8,364 nucleotides of DNA. Origin: Oscillospiraceae bacterium. GTDB lineage: Bacteria; Bacillota; Clostridia; Oscillospirales; Oscillospiraceae. A model generated the notes under the pieces. That model ran no database searches, had not been told where the DNA came from, and saw only the letters and a list, made by a program, of their open reading frames with translations. Below are positions 1-5,107 of the stretch, one piece after another (position 1 is the stretch's first letter; every line of letters begins with the position of its first letter). Where the stretch lies: positions 1-8,364 of the forward strand of contig JAEDFW010000072.1 of NCBI GenBank assembly GCA_016297855.1, written 5' to 3'. The translations under genes were made by a program, and so were the position numbers.

Positions 1-2
1 TC

Positions 3-890
3 GTCTACCGCCGCACGAAGAAGTACATGCCCGCCGACGAGCACGAGCTGCAGCTGGCAATCGATGAGGGTGTGAGCTTTGTCGAGCTGGCCGCGCCCGT
101 GAAGCAGGAAAACGGTCTTCTCACGCTGGAAAAAATGGTGCTGGGCGAGCCAGACGCTTCCGGCCGCCGCGCACCCGTGCCGACCGGCGAGTATTTCACC
201 ATCGCCTGCGATCTGGTGCTCTCTGCCGTGGGCGAGAAGGTCGACAGCGCACTGATGGCGGCGAACGGCGTGGAAATGGGCAGAAAAGGCCCTGCGTTCA
301 AGACCAACGTCGACGGCGTATGGTGCGCGGGCGACGCACATCGCGGCCCTGCCACTGTTGTAGAAGCCATTGCCGACGCGGCGGCATTTGCCGAGGCCGT
401 CGTTGGCAAGCCGCATGAATACGAGATCCCGGAGTCCGCGTATCCGGCCAAGGCCTGCGCCGTCGCGAAGAAGGGCGTGCTGAAGATGGCGGCCGACGCC
501 TGCTGTGAAGGTGAACGCTGCCTCAACTGCAACACCGTCTGCGAGAACTGTGCCGACTCCTGTCCCAACCGGGCAAACGTCGTCGTAAAACTCGCCGACG
601 GGCGGCATCAGATCGTCCATATCGACAAGATGTGCAACGAGTGCGGCAACTGCACACAGTTCTGCCCGTATGCGTCCGAGCCCTGCCGCGACAAGTTTAC
701 GCTGTTCCAGACGGCGGAGGATATGGCCGACAGCAAGAACGCCGGCGTTCTGTTCCTTGGCGGCGACATGGTCCGCGTGCGTATGGCGGACGTGAAGGAC
801 TACGACCTGTCGAAGCCCAATCAACTTCCCGCCGAGCTTGAAATGCTCATTCTGCGTATCCGCAGCCACTACAGCTATCTGTACAAATAA
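3..890 (+). CDS. ygfK: YgfK-like putative selenate reductase subunit, 3' end only
   Basis: The reading frame is open from base 3 and enters from outside the window, so only the last 295 codons are visible; the family is about 1000 residues long. An ATG at 27 lies inside the frame and is not the start. Seen: a GltD-type FAD/NAD(P)H domain end with VLSAVGE and the GDAHRGPATVVEA motif, then two ferredoxin-type cysteine clusters. The first runs from 519 to 563 (CxxCxxxCxxCxxxCP). The second runs from 633 to 665 (classic CxxCxxCxxxCP). A YgfK-typical tail follows (CRDKFTLFQTAEDM, VLFLGG). Known: YgfK proteins are GltD-like FAD/Fe-S proteins linked to selenate reduction and to selenium-dependent molybdenum hydroxylase and purine catabolism clusters. 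They probably pass electrons from NAD(P)H in the cytoplasm. The exact substrate here is unproven. The gene ends an operon, as a strong terminator follows 10 nt after its stop. Another GltD/dihydropyrimidine dehydrogenase-like oxidoreductase is the main alternative. Confidence 0.85.
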   Translation, partial: VYRRTKKYMPADEHELQLAIDEGVSFVELAAPVKQENGLLTLEKMVLGEPDASGRRAPVPTGEYFTIACDLVLSAVGEKVDSALMAANGVEMGRKGPAFKTNVDGVWCAGDAHRGPATVVEAIADAAAFAEAVVGKPHEYEIPESAYPAKACAVAKKGVLKMAADACCEGERCLNCNTVCENCADSCPNRANVVVKLADGRHQIVHIDKMCNECGNCTQFCPYASEPCRDKFTLFQTAEDMADSKNAGVLFLGGDMVRVRMADVKDYDLSKPNQLPAELEMLILRIRSHYSYLYK

Positions 891-900
891 TACATCCGCA

Positions 901-936
901 GCGGCCGCCCCGTAGTTCGGGGCGGCCGCATTTTTT
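901..936 (+). terminator. Intrinsic terminator of the ygfK operon
   Basis: A perfect 12-bp GC-rich stem (901-912 with 918-929) closes a 5-nt loop TAGTT and is followed by A and six T residues. It begins 10 nt after the ygfK stop codon. The reverse strand lacks a T-run, so it acts in the plus direction. Confidence 0.95.
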
Positions 937-948
937 CTGCAAAACAGC

Positions 949-977
949 TTGACATTCCCCACACGATATGATAGTAT
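949..977 (+). promoter_or_regulatory. SigA-type promoter of tRNA-Leu
   Basis: A perfect -35 TTGACA (949-954) is followed after 17 bp by TAGTAT (972-977, 4 of 6 to TATAAT). Transcription would start about 20 nt before the mature tRNA 5' end at 1004. A TATGAT at 967-972 matches better but sits only 12 bp from the -35. Confidence 0.8.
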
Positions 978-1003
978 ATCTGGGCAGTCAGAAAGCAATA
1001 TAT

Positions 1004-1091
1004 GCGCGAGTGGTGGAATTGGCAGACTCGCTAGATTCAGGTTCTAGTGTCCACTCCGGACGTGCGGGTTCAAGTCCCGCCTCGCGCACCA
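1004..1091 (+). tRNA. tRNA-Leu (anticodon CAG)
   Basis: A complete class II tRNA of 88 nt including encoded CCA. The acceptor stem GCGCGAG (1004-1010) pairs perfectly with CTCGCGC (1081-1087), followed by discriminator A and CCA (1089-1091). The D-arm contains TGGTGGAATTGG. The anticodon stem CTAGA/TCTAG (1031-1035, 1043-1047) holds the loop TTCAGGT with anticodon CAG at 1038-1040, which reads CTG. A long variable arm with GTCC/GGAC pairing is typical of tRNA-Leu. The T-arm is GCGGG-TTCAAGT-CCCGC (1064-1080). CTG is frequent in the neighbouring genes, which fits the need for this isoacceptor. Confidence 0.98.
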
Positions 1092-1093
1092 CG

Positions 1094-1123
1094 AGAGACA
1101 TCCGTAGGGATGTCTCTTTTTTT
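1094..1123 (+). terminator. Intrinsic terminator of tRNA-Leu
   Basis: A perfect 10-bp stem AGAGACATCC/GGATGTCTCT (1094-1103, 1108-1117) with loop GTAG runs into a T-tract (1117-1123). It starts 3 nt after the CCA end, so the tRNA is transcribed as a single-gene unit. Confidence 0.95.
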
Positions 1124-1140
1124 GTCTCTATCGGCTTATA

Positions 1141-1193
1141 AACGCAGCCCCCTGCTCTTTCGGCAGGAACCGAAAAAACAGGGAGGCTGCGTT
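1141..1193 (-). terminator. Long inverted repeat, possible terminator of the minus-strand pncB operon
   Basis: The left arm 1141-1154 (AACGCAGCCCCCTG) pairs with 1179-1193, perfect except for one bulged base at 1184. Inside lies a second hairpin, TTTCGG/CCGAAA (1158-1163, 1170-1175) with a 6-nt loop. It lies downstream of the oxidoreductase gene ending at 1259. Read on the minus strand, the stem is GC-rich and ends in GCGTTTAT, only a weak U-tract. It could be a weak terminator, an mRNA 3'-end stabiliser, or an unrelated structured element. Confidence 0.4.
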
Positions 1194-1211
1194 GATGATG
1201 CAATTATCCCA

Positions 1212-1249
1212 TTGCAGGGATCGCTGCCTTTTCAGGCACTCCGCTGCAA
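1212..1249 (-). other. Nested hairpin in the 3' region of the oxidoreductase transcript
   Basis: The outer pairing TTGCAG/CTGCAA (1212-1217, 1244-1249) encloses an internal loop and an inner stem TGCCT/AGGCA (1225-1229, 1234-1238). On the minus strand the inner loop reads GAAA, a stable GNRA tetraloop, which suggests an RNA read in that direction. It starts 10 nt after the stop codon of the oxidoreductase. No T-run follows it, so it is not a standard terminator by itself. Confidence 0.4.
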
Positions 1250-1258
1250 AGCTGAGTG

Positions 1259-2236
1259 TTATTCCGAGAAGCACACACCGGTCTGGCGCCGGGCTTCATC
1301 GATGACCTCCATCGTCCAGATGCTGTCCTGATTGCGCTTTTCCGGCTGCTCGCCGCGTGTGACGTAGTCCGCAAATTCGCGCAGCACGCACGTCATATTG
1401 ATGGGTAGTTTTTCCTCGTAGCCGAGATCCTCTTCTGCGCCGTTTCGCATCTTCAGCCAGACGCGTTTGGTCCGGTTGATGTTGTCAAGCAAAATCGCGC
1501 CGTCTTCGCCAAGGAAGGTTGTGGGCGAGACCTGCTGCGCGACCTTGGAGTAAATCGCCTCGGCGGTGAAGCCGGGGTACTCCATCAGCACCACGCCTGA
1601 CGCCTCGAAGCCGCTTTCCAGCTTCACGGCGCTGGCCCTGACGCTTTTGGGTTTGCCGAACAACCGCACGATACCGTGGATACAGTAGCATCCCATGTCC
1701 ATAATGGCGGCGTTGCCGAGCGCAGGGGTAAAGGCGTTGATATTCTGCTCACCCGCGCGGATGCGGTCATAGCGCGAGGAATACTGCGAAAAATCCACCG
1801 CCGCGCGGCGAAGCACGCCGATGCGGGGAAGGTTCTTCTCAATGATATCCAGCGCGTCGTCAAAAACGAAGCGCATCGCCTCGAGAAAAACCACGCCCTT
1901 CTTGCGCGCAAGTGAGACGAGCGTGCGCGTCTCGTCCGCCGTGAGCGTGGCAGGCTTTTCGCACAGGACATGCTTGCCCGCGCGCAGGCAAATTTCCGCA
2001 TGCGCAAAATGGCAGTAGTTGGGGCTTGCGATGTACACCGCGTCGATGCAGTCCGACGCGGCCATGGCCCCGACGCTGGTAAAGACGTAGGAAAGGCCGT
2101 ATTTTTCCGCAAATTCGCGGCCTGTCTCTTCGTTTCTCGAGCAAACCGCCACGGGCTGCATCCCCGGGACCTCCGCCATTGCGCCCAGCATCCAGTCGAC
2201 AACGAAATTCCGCCCGATGATACCAAATCGAATCAT
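1259..2236 (-). CDS. Gfo/Idh/MocA family NAD(P)-dependent oxidoreductase
   Basis: A 325-residue cytoplasmic protein of the usual length for this family, whose members oxidise or reduce sugars, inositols and related polyols with NAD(P). Seen: an N-terminal Rossmann fold starting MIRFGIIGRNF (the third Gly of GxGxxG is replaced, as I recall for one clostridial subgroup). ASPNYCHFAHA follows near residue 70. The hallmark EKP lies at 93-95 with the probable catalytic Lys94. The C-terminal half has D180-x-G-x-Y-x-x-H187, the usual catalytic Asp/His region. The ATG (2234-2236) overlaps the upstream gene's TGA by 4 nt, with AAAGGA as ribosome binding site, so it is translationally coupled as the last gene of the pncB operon. 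Substrate cannot be predicted: the family is broad and no sugar pathway gene is nearby. Confidence 0.9.
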   Translation of the reverse strand: MIRFGIIGRNFVVDWMLGAMAEVPGMQPVAVCSRNEETGREFAEKYGLSYVFTSVGAMAASDCIDAVYIASPNYCHFAHAEICLRAGKHVLCEKPATLTADETRTLVSLARKKGVVFLEAMRFVFDDALDIIEKNLPRIGVLRRAAVDFSQYSSRYDRIRAGEQNINAFTPALGNAAIMDMGCYCIHGIVRLFGKPKSVRASAVKLESGFEASGVVLMEYPGFTAEAIYSKVAQQVSPTTFLGEDGAILLDNINRTKRVWLKMRNGAEEDLGYEEKLPINMTCVLREFADYVTRGEQPEKRNQDSIWTMEVIDEARRQTGVCFSE

Positions 2237-2757
2237 ACTCTTTTTCCTTTCTGCCGCATCTGCAGCCGCCGCTCCAGCACGCGCAGCGCCGCGTCGTACA
2301 GTACAAACACAACGCCGCCAAGCACAAGCAGCGATGCAGCCATGATTCTTCCCATCTCGTCAAACTCCGCCATCAGCCCGGCCGGGCGCAGCACGAACAA
2401 AAGTACCGCATACGCCAAAGAGACAGCCGCATAAAAGAGAGCCAGCTTCGCGCACCAGCGCACCAGCGGCTTTTTCCGTTCAAGCGCCGGAAGGACGATG
2501 GGATAGTAGCCCAGCGCAAGAAAAATGGCAGCGGCCTCTTTATCCGGCGAAAGCAGCAAACTTAAAATTGCAATCGCCGCGTACATCGCCCAAACAAGAC
2601 GCGTCTCGACGCGCGGCCTTGCCAGAAGAAGCGCAAGGCTGGCAAGCACCGGGCAGCAGAACGTGGCTGCCGGGATCAGCCCTCCAAGGCACATTACCGC
2701 CACTGCAAGCGCGCAAAGAAGCCCACACAGGGCAATGTCTTTCGATGCCCGGTTCAT
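2233..2757 (-). CDS. Multi-pass membrane protein, ECF S-component-like, function unknown
   Basis: A 174-residue, very hydrophobic protein with about six predicted helices (roughly residues 8-30, 31-47, 53-70, 75-90, 102-123, 137-155) and a short basic C-terminal tail. I recall similar small proteins (LLCALA near the N-terminus, SPDKEAA, LGYYP) in clostridia, but know no characterised member. Size and helix number resemble substrate-binding S components of ECF vitamin transporters. Because the gene sits between pncB and an oxidoreductase, a role in taking up a pncB substrate such as nicotinate is conceivable, but this is inference from context. The start (2755-2757) overlaps the pncB TGA by 4 nt and lacks a clear ribosome binding site of its own, so translation probably depends on coupling to pncB. 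Confidence 0.8.
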   Translation of the reverse strand: MNRASKDIALCGLLCALAVAVMCLGGLIPAATFCCPVLASLALLLARPRVETRLVWAMYAAIAILSLLLSPDKEAAAIFLALGYYPIVLPALERKKPLVRWCAKLALFYAAVSLAYAVLLFVLRPAGLMAEFDEMGRIMAASLLVLGGVVFVLYDAALRVLERRLQMRQKGKRV

Positions 2758-4205
2758 CGGTTATTCTCGCGCAGCAGCTTGTATTTGATGTCCCACAGTT
2801 TCTGCGAAAGATCCACATAGTAGTTGTGCGGGTTGTCGAATCGTTTGACCTCGTCCCAGAGGGTATCGACCTGCTCAGCGCAGTAGCGCTGGATCTCGGC
2901 AAGCGAGGGAAGCTTGTAGACCAGCTCGCCATTTTTGAAAATGGGCACCAGCAGCTCTTTCGCCGTGAAGTTATACACGGTCTTACGCTTCCACGTCGCC
3001 TCAGGGTCGAAGATTTCCAGATCATGCGAATCATCCACCGTCTCGTCGTACACGCACAGATAGTCGGCAATGGCCTTGCCAGTGTCGTTGCCGAAGAAGC
3101 GGTAGAGCTTCTTGAAGTGCGGGTTCGTGATCTTGCCCACGTTCTCGCTGATCTTGATTTTGGGGATGATATTGCCTGCCGCATCCTCCACCGCCGTCAG
3201 CTTGTACACGCCGCCGAACACCGGCTCGGACCGTGCAGTGATCAGCCGCTCGCCGACGCCGAACATGTCGATCTGCGCGCCCTGCATGAGAAGATCGCGG
3301 ATGATGTGCTCGTCAAGAGAGTTCGACACCGAGATTTTACACGACTGCCAGCCCGCGTCGTCAAGCATCTTTCTGGCCTTTTTCGTCAGATACGTCATAT
3401 CGCCTGAATCCAGGCGGATGCCGCACTTTGTAAGGCCGCGGGGCTTTAACACCTCGTTGAAGGCGCGGATGGCATCGGGCACGCCCTGTTTGAGCGTGTT
3501 GTAAGTATCGACCAGAAGCGTTGGGTTGTCCGGATAGATCTCGCAGTAGGTCTTGAACGCCTCATACTGCGAATCAAACATCTGCACCCACGAATGCGCC
3601 ATCGTGCCGCCGGCAGGCACGCCGAACAGTTCGTCGGAGACCGTGCAGGCCGTGCCCTTGCAGCCTCCAATGAACGCTGCGCGCGCACCAAGCACCGCAC
3701 CGTCACCGCCCTGCGCCCGGCGCGAGCCGAATTCCAGCACCGTGCGCCCTTCAGCTGCACGCACCACGCGGTTGGCTTTCGTGGCAATCAGGCTCTGATG
3801 GTTGAGCGTCAGCAGCAGATACGTCTCCACCAGCTGCGCCTGAATGGCCGGCGCGCGCACGGTCATGATCGGCTCGCGCGGGAAAATGGGCGTCCCCTCG
3901 GGCACAGCCCAGATATCGCCGGTAAAGCGGAAATCACGCAGATACTGCAGGAATTCTTCAGTGAACATGTTCCTGCCGCGAAGATACGCGATATCGTCAT
4001 CATCAAAATGCAGCTGCTGGATATAGCGTACCGCCTGCTCGAGTCCAGCCGCAATGGCAAAACCGCCGTTATCCGGTACGGTGCGGAAAAAGATATCGAA
4101 GTAAGTGATGCGGTCTTTCATGCCGCACTGGAAATAGCCGTTCGACATCGTCAGCTCATAGAAATCGCAAAGCATCGTCAGATTCAGCTGTTTATTTGCA
4201 TCCAT
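2754..4205 (-). CDS. pncB: Nicotinate phosphoribosyltransferase
   Basis: This cytoplasmic enzyme converts nicotinate and PRPP to nicotinate mononucleotide with ATP consumption, the first step of NAD salvage (Preiss-Handler pathway). The 483-residue length fits the bacterial family (about 490 in Bacillus). Seen: N-terminal LTMLCDFYELTMSNGYF, the LEFGSRRAQGGDGA motif (158-170), GTMAHSW (200-206) with His204 as the probable phosphorylated histidine, LVDTYNT (231-237), RLDSGD (264-269) and the phosphate-binding MFGVGERLIT (314-323). All key family motifs are present. I chose the ATG at 4203-4205 because it has GAGGGA (4212-4217) 6 nt upstream and begins at the conserved N-terminus. An in-frame ATG at 4281-4283 would lie upstream of the predicted promoter -10. 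It is the first gene of an operon with the membrane protein and the oxidoreductase. Confidence 0.95.
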   Translation of the reverse strand: MDANKQLNLTMLCDFYELTMSNGYFQCGMKDRITYFDIFFRTVPDNGGFAIAAGLEQAVRYIQQLHFDDDDIAYLRGRNMFTEEFLQYLRDFRFTGDIWAVPEGTPIFPREPIMTVRAPAIQAQLVETYLLLTLNHQSLIATKANRVVRAAEGRTVLEFGSRRAQGGDGAVLGARAAFIGGCKGTACTVSDELFGVPAGGTMAHSWVQMFDSQYEAFKTYCEIYPDNPTLLVDTYNTLKQGVPDAIRAFNEVLKPRGLTKCGIRLDSGDMTYLTKKARKMLDDAGWQSCKISVSNSLDEHIIRDLLMQGAQIDMFGVGERLITARSEPVFGGVYKLTAVEDAAGNIIPKIKISENVGKITNPHFKKLYRFFGNDTGKAIADYLCVYDETVDDSHDLEIFDPEATWKRKTVYNFTAKELLVPIFKNGELVYKLPSLAEIQRYCAEQVDTLWDEVKRFDNPHNYYVDLSQKLWDIKYKLLRENNR

Positions 4206-4243
4206 GTCTTGTCCCTCAATTTTTCTGCCGGGACATCCCGGCG
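4206..4243 (-). promoter_or_regulatory. pncB leader with hairpin and possible RBS-sequestering alternative
   Basis: On the minus strand the leader holds a perfect inverted repeat (GCCGGGA, 2-nt gap, TCCCGGC; plus-strand 4227-4242) just before the ribosome binding site. Its right half contains TGTCCC (complement of 4230-4235). That can instead pair perfectly with GGGACA (complement of 4210-4215), which overlaps the ribosome binding site. The two pairings exclude each other. The repeat could equally be a DNA operator for an NAD-related repressor. Pairing is seen; regulation is inferred. Confidence 0.4.
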
Positions 4244-4256
4244 GTGATTGTATAAT

Positions 4257-4285
4257 AGTATAGCATGTCCCAACGAGAAACACAA
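4257..4285 (-). promoter_or_regulatory. SigA-type promoter of the pncB operon
   Basis: Minus strand: TTGTGT (complement of 4280-4285), 17-bp spacer, then TATACT (complement of 4257-4262) preceded by TGC, an extended -10. Start of transcription would be near 4250, giving a leader of about 45 nt. This places the start downstream of any longer pncB reading frame. Confidence 0.65.
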
Positions 4286-4286
4286 T

Positions 4287-4303
4287 CGGGCGTTATTCGC
4301 CCG
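4287..4303 (-). terminator. Weak hairpin overlapping the CYTH gene stop codon
   Basis: The stem CGGGCG/CGCCCG (4298-4303, 4287-4292) with a 5-nt AATAA loop spans the stop codon of the CYTH gene. It is followed on the minus strand only by ATTGTGTTT, a poor T-tract that is also the pncB -35 region. Termination may be partial, allowing read-through into pncB. Confidence 0.35.
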
Positions 4304-4898
4304 CCGCCAGCGCCCGGGCACGGGCAAATTTGCTGCGGCGCTCTTCTTTCAAGCCGTAGGACGCTTTCAGCTCCTCCGCAAGCGCAAGCATTGCATCGGC
4401 GCTTCCGTCCTTTAATTCCAGTTCCAGCTCGCACAAAGGCGCATAGCGCCCTGCGCCTATTAGATCGCCGATATCGCCCGCCAACTCGCAGCGGCTGCCG
4501 TCGGAGAATTCCAGATTTGCAAGAATGCGCGTAAATTTTGCGCCGCAGACGGGGATCCATTCGCTTTGCGCGATCTGTTCCAGTTCCTTCGGCGCGCCCT
4601 GCGCCACGAGCGGTTTGATCGCCTCATCCAGAACTTCTGCCTGCACGCTCCACTCGCCGCGTTCATAGCCCTCTGCAGCAGTTTTCATCGTAACAACGCT
4701 CGTTTCACCCTCGGCGCGCACGCGCAGCATCCAGCGGCGTCGGGACAGCTGCCTGTCGGCCGTATCAAAATACGTTGTCTGCATCGGTACATACGCAAAC
4801 GGCCCTGTCATCTTTCCGCGCACACGCGCGTCGCACAGAATGCAATCCAGCAGCTGCAGGTCGTTTACCTCCAGCTTGATCTCCAATTCTACGCCCAT
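4293..4898 (-). CDS. CYTH domain protein (triphosphate tunnel metalloenzyme)
   Basis: A 201-residue soluble protein made of a single CYTH domain. This fold binds triphosphates in a beta-barrel tunnel; characterised members hydrolyse inorganic triphosphate or thiamine triphosphate, or act as class IV adenylate cyclases. Seen: the signature ExExK at residues 4-8, YFDT (43-46), LRVR (58-61), MKT with Lys72 (71-73), EW at 82-83, the acidic strand CELELELK (156-163) and a late SKFARA (189-194). These alternate charged residues match the metal- and phosphate-binding tunnel. No CHAD domain is attached. The ATG at 4896-4898 has a good AAAGGAG ribosome binding site and its own promoter at 4933-4961. 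Inorganic triphosphatase activity is the likeliest guess, but substrate cannot be told from sequence; no partner gene is adjacent. Confidence 0.88.
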   Translation of the reverse strand: MGVELEIKLEVNDLQLLDCILCDARVRGKMTGPFAYVPMQTTYFDTADRQLSRRRWMLRVRAEGETSVVTMKTAAEGYERGEWSVQAEVLDEAIKPLVAQGAPKELEQIAQSEWIPVCGAKFTRILANLEFSDGSRCELAGDIGDLIGAGRYAPLCELELELKDGSADAMLALAEELKASYGLKEERRSKFARARALAAGE

Positions 4899-4932
4899 CG
4901 TATTCTCCTTTGCTGTTTTTCACGTTTTCATT

Positions 4933-4961
4933 ATTGTACGCCGTTTGCCGCCGGACTGCAA
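4933..4961 (-). promoter_or_regulatory. Promoter of the CYTH gene
   Basis: Minus strand: TTGCAG (complement of 4956-4961), exactly 17 bp, then TACAAT (complement of 4933-4938, 5 of 6 to consensus). It lies about 35 nt upstream of the CYTH ATG. Confidence 0.6.
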
Positions 4962-5009
4962 GGGCTTTTCCTTTGCCGGTGCAATGGCTGCCTGTTTTTT
5001 GTGCATGGT

Positions 5010-5059
5010 ATTTCCCGTGTCATTTCCCGACCGATTCTTTTGGCGTTTTGTGGTATGCT
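5010..5059 (+). promoter_or_regulatory. Putative spoIIE control region
   Basis: An extended -10 element, TGG followed by TATGCT (5054-5059), lies about 50 nt before the spoIIE start. No good -35 is found at 16-18 bp. Just upstream, the 8-mer ATTTCCCG occurs twice (5010-5017 and 5022-5029) with a 12-bp period, roughly one helical turn. In Bacillus, spoIIE is transcribed by SigA with Spo0A-P activation from a promoter lacking ideal -35 spacing. I see no good match to the Spo0A box TGTCGAA here; the closest is TGTCATT at 5018-5024. An activator-dependent promoter is an inference. Confidence 0.35.
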
Positions 5060-5107
5060 TTGGCCAGAAAACAACCGGTTATGGCCGGATGCGCGGGAGG
5101 GAACGCG

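Noticed and set aside
5..568. Open frame antisense to the ygfK fragment
   Set aside because: Ser/Ala-rich shadow of a gene with clear FAD and Fe-S motifs; no start signals.
1004..1258. tRNA-Leu 3' end as attachment site of an integrated element
   Set aside because: No integrase gene and no repeated copy of the tRNA 3' end in the window; the tRNA has an intact promoter and terminator.
2568..3407. Open frame of 279 codons antisense to pncB
   Set aside because: pncB has all family motifs; the opposite frame shows no recognisable motif and is a by-product of GC-rich codon use.
4910..5107. N-terminal extension of spoIIE from an ATG at 4910
   Set aside because: No ribosome binding site there, it would cover the CYTH promoter, and the ATG at 5108 has a strong GGGAGGG site and a plausible SpoIIE N-terminus.
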